DNA from: Nemania diffusa
Lineage: Eukaryota; Ascomycota; Sordariomycetes; Xylariales; Xylariaceae
Length of the DNA: 64,000 nucleotides
Direction: 5' to 3'
NCBI GenBank assembly: GCA_038501195.1
Contig: JBBPUQ010000008.1
Coordinates: forward strand, 4,164,501-4,228,500
The notes beneath the pieces are model-generated. The model did not search any database. It saw nothing but the letters and a program-made list of their open reading frames with translations, and was not told the origin of the DNA. This document shows, piece by piece, positions 45,296-55,600 of this stretch. Within the stretch, counting starts at the first letter, position 1, and each line of letters begins with the position of its first letter. Both the position numbers and the translations under genes were made by a program.

Positions 45296-46783
45296 ATGGC
45301 AGAATCCCACCTCCGCGCCCTCGCGGCCGAGATCACGAAACTAGCAGACTCCTTCGCCACCTCCCTCTCCGAAAATAACATGCCCGAAGCCACCTTCGCG
45401 GCCTCCAGCCCGATGAACCACAAGGGCATCACGGCGGACATGTTCATGACCCGGCAGTCGCTCTGCGACAAGCTGCAGGACATGTGGTACCTCGTGCAGG
45501 GGCCAAGCGAGAGCATCTACAACTACGTGCACAACGTAAGCCAAGCCACCCCTCTCTCTCGTGCGCCCGTTCTAAAGCACCCAGGTCATCCCCGACGCGG
45601 CATGCCTGAACATCCTCAACCACTTCGACTTCTGGGGCGCCGTGCCCCTCGACGGCTCAGCGTCCTACGCAGAGATCTCGGAAAAGCTCTCCCTGCCCCG
45701 GGACGTGGTAACCCGCACCCTCCAGCACGCCACGACGCTGCGCCTCTTCGAGGAAGTCTCAGGCGACGCCACGCGCGTCCGCCACACGAGCCGCTCCGCG
45801 GCCCTCGCGCGCCAGCCGGGCCTGCAGGCCCTCGTGTCGTCCGTCATGGACGTCACGGGCGCGCCGATGATGACGATGCCCGCCGCGCTGGAGCGCTACT
45901 CGAAGGGCAGGGCCGAGCTGACGCAGGACATGGGCGAGACCGCCTTCGCTTTATTCCACGGCACCGGGCCGCTCGGCAAGAAGCACGCCAACTCGTGGGA
46001 CTATCTCGAGAACGATGGCGAGGGAGAGAGGAGGGGGTGGAGGCAGCAGAAGTTCGTGGATTTCATGAAGTATATTAAGGAGATCTTTCAGCTGGATGGG
46101 ATCGTGCTTAATGCGTATGATTGGGAAGCGGCGGGGCCAGTGACCGTTGTGGATGTAAGTGGCGGCATTCATTTGAGACTCGCCGTGAGATGGCGATGGA
46201 TGAGAAGACAGACAACCAAGCTAACGCGGCATAGGTCGGCGGCTCAGCAGGCCAGGACGCAGTCCTCCTCGCGCGCAAATACCCGAACCTGAACCTCATC
46301 GTGCAAGACATGCCCATGGTGCGCGCCGTCTTCGACGCCGAGTGCCCCGCCGACCTACGCGGAACGCGCGTGTCCTTCGCCGAGCACGACATGTACGCGC
46401 CGCAGACGACGCCCGCCGACATCTACATGCTGAAGCTGATCCTGCACGACAACTCGGACGCCGAGAGCGTGCGGATCCTGCGGGCTTTAATCCCCGGCCT
46501 ACGAGCGGGCAACCGGGTGATTGTCATCGAGTACATCGGCAAGGTGGATGAAAGCGAGGGCGAGGGCGAGGGTGAGGCGCAAAAGGAGCCGTTGCCGTTG
46601 TCGGTGCGCCAGATGGGCACTGCGACGGATCTGAGGATGATGGCGCTGTTTAATGCGAAGGAGAGGCCGGCGGAGTCGTATAGGGGGATTTTCAAGGCCG
46701 CGGATGAGCGGTTTGATGTCGTTAATATCAAAGCCGATCCGCTGAGCTTTATAGCCGTGATTGAGGCTGTATGGCGTGGTTAG
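45296..46783 (+). CDS. SAM-dependent O-methyltransferase (COMT-like)
   Basis: Three exons (45296-45535, 45585-46154, 46235-46783) give 452 residues. The N-terminal half is the dimerisation/winged-helix domain (LNHFDFWGAVPLDGSASYAE). The SAM-binding glycine motif VVDVGGSAGQDAVLLARKYP is completed across intron 2, and QDMPMV follows. The usual catalytic histidine sits in MLKLILHDNSDAE, where LHDN replaces the common LHDW. Relatives methylate hydroxyls on polyketides such as sterigmatocystin precursors. No backbone synthase is in the window, so the substrate is unknown. A Glu/Gly low-complexity insert occurs near residue 350. G/C-rich third positions create several shadow ORFs. Confidence 0.85.
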
Positions 46784-47489
46784 GACCTTAAGAACATGCA
46801 TAAATAAGTGTGTCTCTATATAAGGAAAATGTCTATAGAGACTGGTGAAAATTCATCAAACAGCGACCATGGCTCTCTTGTTGGGCGTGACATTATGTAT
46901 AAAAGGATATGGACACCTTAACTAGGAGGTTATTCGGTCTACTCATACACTAGGAGGACGGATAAATCCCTAACGATCTAGGCATAAGATGTCCTACCTG
47001 TACTATCACCTAAGAAGGGAGCCCGAGATGTAGATAAACGAAAATGACATAGCTTAAAGATTAGTGAGGCATGACGTTGTAGTATGTATCATCTTATCAA
47101 GCCAGTAGGTATTAATCGACCCGCGAACCCTCCCCTGTGCCCTTGCTCTCTCTCAAGCTAGGTAGTGTCAAATAAAATAATAAACTCAAAATTCACTAAT
47201 GGGATGAATTGTAGGTAAATGTTACAGCCCATTCCATCCCGCATCATTCCAGTCCAATCTAGTCCACATTAACCTAACGCCTTATATCATCGAAGCACAA
47301 ACACACGCGCGCGCACACATGCATACAACGTCTGTACTCTGCTTCGACGTTGACTTCATGTTGTTTATCTATACATACATACGCACATACTGAATGAAAC
47401 CCTAGAATCCGTGCATGCTCCCCCCTAATCGCGACATGCTCTGTTAGTGAGTAGAAAATAATGAAGGCCCGAATGACATGTGCATTGTG
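46784..47489. other. Convergent 3' flank
   Basis: About 0.7 kb between the methyltransferase stop and the Sip5-like stop. It includes a short CA/CG dinucleotide run near 47300. No gene is seen. Confidence 0.45.
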
Positions 47490-50111
47490 TCATTGCGTCA
47501 CCTCGCGTGGCCGCTCCCTCGGGTCGAAACTCCCAAGTTGTTTCGAGTCTCCGTTGTCGTCATCTACAGGCGCTGGCGTCTCCGGCGTCACGACAACGTC
47601 CGGTGGTGACTCGCCATGTCTCGCCCCAGGACACCATGTGATCTCAGTTGACTCAATCTTCGACCCATCATCACTTTCCTCACCTGATTTCCTGGTGGGC
47701 GGTTCAACCGCGTGCTCGATATGTTCGACGTGCTCGCCGTGTGCTTCGTGGTTATCTTCAAGCTTCCCTCCGTGCCTTTGACTAGTCCCGTCTGCCTGAC
47801 CGCCTTCGCCATCTATCGAGACTCCCACTACTTCTGCTAAGCTTCGAAAATTAAACAGAGGTTCGGAACTGGCACTGTCCCCCTGATCGCTTTGTTCTCC
47901 GAGACTAATGGCACTACTATACGGATCTTCGGGATTCCGACTCAGTCCTGTGTAGCTCCCGGGCATGCTATCCAAACCATTCGAGCTAATGGAGCTGGCA
48001 TTGCTCATTTGCCGAAGGTGTGACATGCCCCGCGGCATCTGTGGGGTTGGTATGGGCAGACTCGACGACGAACCCGCAGAAGCAGCCAACGACTCGTCAG
48101 CCATCCCACGTTCTACACCTTTCCCCTTATCGGTAGGTGACACGGGTGCCGATCCTTGAACAGCGGCGGCTACACTGGCAGCGGCGGCACCAGCAGCAGC
48201 TACACTGGCGTCCACGCGCAGGTTCCCCGCACCGCTATTCCCACGTCGTCGTCCGAGTCCCAGACTAAGAGAGCTCGTACTCGCACTGCCGCCACTATAC
48301 ACTTCCCCCCTTTTCTTGGCTGCTTTCCGTTCTTCCTTCTCTCGTTTCTTAGCTTCCTTGCGTGCCTCCTTGTCGGCCTTCTTTCTACGCTCCTCCTCAT
48401 CGGCTAGACTTAGTCGTATAGCTTCTGCCATCATCAGGTTCTCGAGGTGGGCGGCGTCGAGGCGCTCGCGCGGGGCACCACTTCGAGCCGCGGAGGGTGA
48501 CCTACCCGAATCTTGACCGGGAGGCGTGTCGTCCGCACCATCGTGGGCGTGTGTACTACTACCGGGACTCTCAGCGCCACGGTAGCCCGCTTGGGATCTC
48601 CGAGAAAACCGGGATGACCGGCCGAAGAATGTGCGCGATTCCTGGTTTCCCATAACAAATGCGGCATGGTGGAGTGCATCAGCGGCGGCCGCTCGGCGGC
48701 GTTGATGGGCGAGGGCTGTGGCAAGTTTCCCAGCCCAGTCTGGTCGTATGCGGTCGGCTGTTACGACGCCGGGCGCGTTCGCAGACAAACTCTGTGCCCT
48801 AGTGCGATTCGGCCGGCCCGCATTTGCCGCTGTTGGCGAGAGACTCGAGTTGACCGAGCTGGTGGATGACATGGCGGCGCTCATAGCACCAAAATTCGAA
48901 GGCGGGAAGGCATAGGTCAAGCCCCGCCGGAATGGTGGAGGTTCGTAGGTAACACCAAAGTCACACTGAGTGCAGTAGGGACACTTAGCGGGCTCCATGA
49001 CGAGGCGTTGGTTTGGTTCGTCGGGGTTTGGCTGGGACTCTTCCGTATTCGATCCATCGACGTGATGCTCCGGGAAATGAGGGTCTGGGCGCTTGATCTG
49101 AACGAAACACTCGCTACAGATCAATTGGCAGCAGCATCGTGTGCGATTGAGATAGGGTGGATAGTACATGAGACATAGGGGGCATTCTTCACCCTCTTTG
49201 TACAGAAAGACCTCCAAGGCTTGGCCGTTGACAAAGGGATCCTTGGGTAAGTTGATCTCCCGCGGGGTGATGTCTGGCTGAGAGTTGTTTCGTGATAGAT
49301 TTAAGGCGGCTGCGAGGGCCTTCTTCGGTTGTTTTAACGGTGAAGTGACTTTGGGTGCGGCGGGCGAAGTCGGAGACGGTATCACAGAGCCAGGGTGTGA
49401 AGCAGTTCGGTCGGATGATGCCGAGAGAGTACGTCCCTCTATAGGGACAGTTAGGTTATTTAGATTCGAGGAGGAAGCCTCGGGCGAGTCGTGTGCCGGC
49501 CGGGGCTGTGGAACGAGATGTTCGGGCACTTGGTCGGCAGGGGGGATCTCGAGACCGCGGACGGCGGCGATGATCTGGTGCTCAGCCCAAGTGTCCTTGA
49601 AGTCGTCGAGGCCACGCCAGAACGGTGCTAACTTTCTCTCGATCTAGACGGCGACGGAGACCAAGGTTAGCAGCCGAAGCACAGACTGCTTGTTCAGAGG
49701 AAAATAAACAGATAAATAACGGGAACTGACCTGTAGTTGGCGCACAGCGGGTTTGCTGAAGTCCTCGGGGGCTGTGTAAATGCCCAGAGTGACGAGAAAG
49801 CCACCGTCGACATGCTCTTCCTTCATGCTACGCTCACGCTCCTTGATCCGTGCAACGCGCTCCTTCTCGAGCTTCCTCGCCTCCCGCTCTTGTTTTGTCT
49901 CGCGTCGCTCGAAGGGCACATCTTGGTGACGAGAGCTAGAGGCGCCGCTCACAGCGATGCCGAGAGTGCCGAGGTCGGGACGGTTCGAGCGCCGGGCGGT
50001 ATGCGATTCACCATGACGGCCAGGCCCCAGGAGGCTGCTGCTGCCAGCATCCGCGCCAGAGCCTTGATAATGCGATCCGTTGCGTTCTTCTTTCGTGTGC
50101 GTGTTACCCAT
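47490..50111 (-). CDS. SIP5: Sip5-like RING-type protein
   Basis: Two exons (50111-49731, 49643-47490) give 844 residues. It begins MGNTHTKEER, a possible N-myristoylation site (Gly2). A basic coiled-coil-like helix and the GGFLVTLGIYT segment follow. Exon 2 adds a conserved LAPFWRGLDDF helix, then an atypical RING-like Cys cluster: CPLCMYYPPYLNRT-like sequence (here CPLCLMYYPPYLNRTRCCC), CSECFVQIKRPDPHF, and CPYCTQCDFGVTY. The rest is long, Ser-rich and disordered, with a charged coiled coil (EERRKKADKEARKEAKKREK). Yeast Sip5 interacts with the Snf1 kinase and the Reg1/Glc7 phosphatase. The family match rests on the N-terminal half. A kinase-regulatory role is inferred from yeast. Confidence 0.82.
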
Positions 50112-52377
50112 GGTCGCGGTGATTACTATGTATAATCGTATAGATATATATATGGTCTAGGTGTGTGTGGTTGTGTAGAGCGTAGATCATAGAGTGTGGA
50201 TGTGGCCGTCGGTCGTTGGTTGTTGGTCGCTAGTTGCTATCCAGTCGCTCCTCATTCGTCGTTCGTCGTTCGTCGTGGTATATTGGCGGCGTCCTACCCT
50301 CGAAGGTACCTAGCTAAAAGCAGCCCAAGGAGTCGAGTCGGACTAGAGAGCCACGACCACAGGAATCGGAATCGAAGTCGCACACGCAGAAGGCTAGAAG
50401 GCCAGAACGGCCGACAGCTTCTAAATGACGGCGGGGAGCCAGCCGACAACGCAAATACGGCAGCGAGCGTCACAGCGTCACCAAGTTACAACGTCACACC
50501 GTCCGTGCGCACCGTAGATTTCGCCGATCGCGAGACTCGCATGCGTACGGAAGGGAGGAAGAACGGCGATGAGGTAACTCTGTCGATGCACCGTAAACAT
50601 AAACATCTATTCCCGTATCGCAACGCCGGGAGGGAGAAGAGACGGTGTGTACTGGTTGATCGGCTGAGTGACTGGGTGACTGGGCGATTGCTTAAGTGAT
50701 GGATCGACCAGGCTGAGTAAGTGGGAGCGTCTTCGACCAAGACGCCGGGTACGAGTCCCAATGTAGGTAGGCTGAGTAGGTAATGGGATTGACCACAATG
50801 CGGGGTGATTGGCTAAGGCTCACCGGTTTGCCCTAGGCTTGTGTATTCTATTTTCTTCGACTAAGGCATGTAAGTCGAGGATAGACGGGAGCGAGGTGCC
50901 GGCAGAGGGGGATATGCAAGAAAAGAAAGAGAAAGAGAAAGAGGTTGAAAAAAGAAGATGAAGTAATCAAGGTTCGTTCCGACTCCCCTACCATGAAGGC
51001 TTAGGTGCCGTACATTGATGTTAGTGAGCTATCTATAGGGAGTAAGTACTTAGGTAGGTACCTAGGTAGGTTAGGTTAGGTAGGTAGGCAGGTATGACTA
51101 CCGGGGTGGTTATCTAGATAGCGCGCTATCAGGTAAGACTTACACACTACCTTAGGTACCTACCTACATAGGTACCTTTCTAGGAAGACTGGGGATGATG
51201 TTGATGGCACGCAGGGATCTGCTTGGCAGTTAACACAACACAACACGCCGTAACAGCCTATCATTCATCATGCAGTGGGACAATAGTAATAATAATAAGG
51301 ACAATAAATAAATAATATGGGAGACGAGGAGAAATACGCAGAAGAGTTAGAAATTCTCTAGTTCGGGTTGATTGTGTACGTAATGAACTTTGAGATTATG
51401 TTGCGGCGAAGGGATGGGAGCGAGGGACGGAGTGACCAAGTCGTCATGCGTACAGTAGTAGGTAGGATGAGATAGATTGATTGATTTGACGTATGTTGGT
51501 AGATAGGGCATTGCAATTAGAATTACATAGAAGCATACTACATTTAACTTAATTGTCAATGTGGTAGTTGATCAAAGTTATCATCGTAAGTATCAAATCT
51601 GTAGATGCTTACAAGACAAGGCATGCGTTTGATATATGTACTTAGGTGTGTGTGATACGATGTATATAGTAGTCAGTACTATACCTGTACAACACACATT
51701 CTCTATTGCTATCCCTTCATTCACTTACTCATTCATTTGGCGTTTTTCGTACCCAGCGTCTAATCGTGTCTCAATGTCAAATCAGAGGTAATAAGTTCGG
51801 TATAAATGGATACTTGGGTGTCTACCTAAACTACTTACCTAGGCCACTAGGTACTCACTAGGTAACGTCCGCGAATATTAAGGAGGGCGGTGAGCGCGTG
51901 CCTGCGCTTATGCTGGGGTCCGCGCGTGAAAATGCTGTTTTGGCGAGTTGAAAAGCCGCGAGGGCGAGGGAGAAACCCGCCGGTAATCGGGTCGAGTCGG
52001 GTTAGCTAAAGTCCTCGTACGATGCCTTTGATCAAGTTTGATAGGATAGCTAGCCTCGAGTATTCTAGACTACCTCGTACCTAACTACATGTAGGTACGC
52101 ATACGCATACATGTATATGCATGTAGGTTAGAGGTTCAAGATGAGTACCTACATATGTACTTAACTTAGGGCTGTTTCGCTGCTTTGTTGTTTCGTATCC
52201 AGGGCCAGATGCATAAGGCGCCTATTTACACAGTTAGACATATGCTGTGCGACAAGCTCTAAACACCTTGTAGCCAATCTCGGCGTCTTCGGCCGCGTTC
52301 CAGCCAACATTGGACACCCGCCTCCACTTACACTACCAGGTCCCTACATGATTGTCTGTACTTTCTTTAGTCTGGCA
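50112..52377. other. Intergenic region rich in TAGGTA-type repeats
   Basis: About 2.3 kb, with the Sip5-like promoter on the left. TAGGTA/TACCTA runs recur at 50760, 51040-51180, 51820-51870 and 52060-52170. No gene is supported. ORFs at 50196-50699 (+) and 50486-50798 (-) overlap in opposite strands without domains. Confidence 0.5.
51046..51180. repeat. Imperfect inverted repeat of TAGGTACC-type sequence
   Basis: The left arm (tacttaggtaggtacctagg and following) is complementary to the right arm (accttaggtacctacctaca and following). About 60 bases between them include the palindrome gatagcgcgctatc. The DNA could fold into a long imperfect hairpin. Confidence 0.55.
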
Positions 52378-52382
52378 GGTAC
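52378..52382. repeat. Target-site duplication, left copy
   Basis: GGTAC directly abutting the left LTR, repeated at 59992-59996 after the right LTR. Five bases is the usual size for Ty3/Gypsy insertions. Confidence 0.85.
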
Positions 52383-52517
52383 TGTAGGCATCTGGGCACT
52401 CTATAGTGTGTGTGAGAATCTGATGATGTATTCTGTAAGTCTACTGGAGGGTCTTGGCACACTGTGGCTACCTATCTAGTACAGGGCTCCACCATTGTCA
52501 CCTGTATGCACGTGACA
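52383..52517 (-). repeat. 3' LTR (left end of the element)
   Basis: 135 bases, TG..CA termini, same sequence as 59857-59991. A short LTR for a fungal Gypsy element. Confidence 0.9.
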
Positions 52518-52530
52518 TCCTGCCCCCTGC
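52518..52530 (-). promoter_or_regulatory. Polypurine tract
   Basis: Read on the minus strand this is GCAGGGGGCAGGA, directly upstream of the 3' LTR, where plus-strand DNA synthesis is primed. Confidence 0.65.
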
Positions 52531-52567
52531 AAATAAGACGATGCCCTCATCGTCAACGTTCACCCTA

Positions 52568-52643
52568 TAGAATACATCATTAGGTCGTCCAACGACGCTG
52601 GTAAAAATAGGATACATCATTAAGTCGTCCAACGACGCTGGTA
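52568..52643. repeat. Tandem duplication with small hairpin, 3' region of element
   Basis: Two copies of a roughly 41-base unit, atacatcattaggtcgtcca and following. They differ by one base in the shared part. Each holds the hairpin-forming gtcgtccaacgac. It lies downstream of the pol stop and could be a structural element or a replication slip. Confidence 0.6.
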
Positions 52644-52691
52644 TAGCATACTATAGGTATATCTCCCCTGTTGTAACGTCAATCTGTGGGA

Positions 52692-55600
52692 TCAGATGAT
52701 CCCTGAAGTGGTGTGTCTGGTACGGAATGCCTGTATAAGGTCTGATGCTTCATCTCCCAGCTGTTTAGTGGTGACCCATTCCTGGAACTCAGGTCCAAGT
52801 CCACTGTAGTCTAGAAGCCATCTAATATCTCCGGATCTTGTTTCGCGGCTGTCCACAATAGTCCGTTGATGGTCCTGAGTACGGATAGGACCTGCGTATG
52901 GGAGATATCTGCCAAAGAGGTCAAATGCGACAGGCTCGAGATGATCTAGTGAAATGACGTCGTGGATTTTCCATGTCTGGGGGAATTCGAGCCTATATGC
53001 GGATCGACCGACACGCTCTGTGATCTTGAAAGGACCTGCGTATTGCTGTCCTAGCTTTCGACCGATAGCAGCTGCTTTAGGGATTGTATAGCCCTTGTGT
53101 AGGCGGAGAAGTACCCTGTCGCCGACGTTGAAGAATCGGGGAAGATGCCGGCGATCAAATTGCTCCTTCATACTGATAGCCGCGACACATATGGCGTCGT
53201 AAGCTTTAACGCGAGCTATAGGGAGATGGACGTCTTGGGGAATCTCCTTATCGGCTATGACATCTGAAATGCCGTTAGGTCTAAACCCTCGGACTATCTC
53301 ATTGGGTGTCTGTTTGGTGACGGAAGACCGGGTGTTATTAAATTCGAATTGCAGGCGAGGGATAGACTCAGGCCATCGTCCTGGTTCATCCATAGAGTTG
53401 ACATAGTACCTGAATGCCGACTCGATCAGTTGGTTGGTTCGCTCACTCTGTCCATCTGTGGATGGTTTATATGCAGCAGAGTATAGAAGCCTGGTTCCCA
53501 GTTCAGTCCATATGCCACGCCACAATGCCGACAAGAACTTGGGGTCTCGATCGGACAAGATGATTTTGGGAATTCCCCAATTGGTGAGAAGGAGACGGGA
53601 AATAAGAGCTTTTCCCCATTGTGCGGCTGTGTAAGATGCCTTGCCAGGGATGAGGGTGATCTCCTTGGACATTTTGCATGTGCACGACAACGCTGCATCG
53701 AAACCCTCAGATGATAGTGGTAAGGCGAGGATAAAGTCGATGGTAATGGTGTAATATGGGCACGGTGGTCCTATAATTGGTTGTAGACTGCCGTACTTGC
53801 GATGGTGTCGAGTACGGAAGGCTTCACATTCTGGACACCCTTTGAGGTATCGCTTGAGCTCTTTTCGTCCTTGGAGAATGCAGTAATGGGCGAGATACGG
53901 AACCAATCTGTCGTACCCAATGTGGTTGTGACCGTGGAAGGTTTGGAAAATTTGGGAGAAGCAGGTTCGTGGGATGCACAATCTGTTGGGGTTTTCCTCA
54001 GTGACCTTCCACAAAATACCATGTCTAAGTTGGAAGGGTAAAGATGCACGGTCTTCTGGTCGAAGGGAGGCATTCTTCTTGATAACGTTGAGGATCTTTT
54101 TCCATTGGGGATCCTCCAAATAGCCTTCCTGTAGGGCCTTCTTGAAGTCTGGGGACATTTCAATCAAGGTGAAGTGATCGCTGCCCAGACCCTTGTCAAC
54201 TGTGATGGTTGATAGGGGTTCTGGATTGTCCTCAAGTTGTGGGGGTACAATAGGGGGTAGGGTGATCCCCTGTACTGGCTCGAGCATCATGGCTATCGCC
54301 CAGTCTGATGGGTCAGAGGACTTCCAAGTGGGGTCGACAGCCTCTGAGGCCCAGTGAGATACCTCATACCAATCGTCTGGGGTGTCATCTGGCAAGATGT
54401 CCAATTCGCCAGGGGCATCAGGTTGGGTGGTTGGGCTATGTCGCTTGAGTCGAGATAGTGCATCTGGAATGATATGTAGGTGTCCAGGTTTGTGTATGAC
54501 TGTGAGGTCGAATTGACTGACATATTCCATTGCTCGAATCAGGCGCTTATTTTTAACAGACATGGCTGTAGAATTGACGATGTCTGTGGATTGTCCATGT
54601 AAACCGATGATAGCCCTGTGGTCTGTGAATATGTATACTCCTCCTGTACAGACGTCAATCCAGTGTCGGGTTTTGCGAAGACACCACACGAATCCCACGA
54701 TCTCCATCTCTGTTGACCAGTAGTTTTTCTCGGCGTCACTCAAGGTACGCGACAAGAACGCTATAGGACGGATGGCAGTACTGGCCGGGTAAGTGGTGAG
54801 TTTGCCGTCTGTATCCACCAATCGAGGTAAGGCCTCATCGGCAATGTGGTAAACGGAGACGCCTATGCCATGTGCTGAGACATCTACATCTATGCCTAGG
54901 ATTTTTGTCAATATGAAAAAGGTAACAGTTGTGTACTGAGTGAGAGCCTGCTTTATAGCTTCAAAGGAGTCTTTTTCTAGGTCTGTTGGGTGTGACAGCA
55001 AGACCCTAGCTACCAATTTCTGACGATTTTGTTTGGAACGCTTTTTGCCATCTTTGGTTTGAGACCTATACGCAGCGACCAAGGCCGTCTTGCGTCGCTC
55101 GAGAGGTTCGGCTAACGCCGCGTACATAGGGATATTATGTCGTAAATATCCCGCCAGGCCGATGAAGATCTCAAGATCCCTCAGTGTGTCAGGGAATTTG
55201 ATGTCTGCAATAGCGTCCAATCGTTCTTTAGTAGTAGACATTCCAAATGCATCTACAAGTCGTCCCAAGACAACAGCGTTAGGAAAGCCTGCAAATGTTT
55301 TGTGTGGACCAATGCCAATGTTGTACCTTTGGAAGATGGACAGAACGTCCTCAAGATCCTGCAAATGCTCTTCCAATGTTTGTGATCCGATGACAACATC
55401 GTCACAATAGCTGTCTGCTGCTTCAACATCCAGAAGCATGCGGTCCATTTGGCGTTGGACGTAGGCATTGGATCCCTTGTATCCCATGAGGAGACAGGTA
55501 AATGTAAATTGTCCCTCTGGGGTTATGATCGTAAAGGCCCACCAAGAATCTGGGTGGATGCGCCACTGGTGGTAAAAGGAGATAGCGTCTAGTATGGTGA

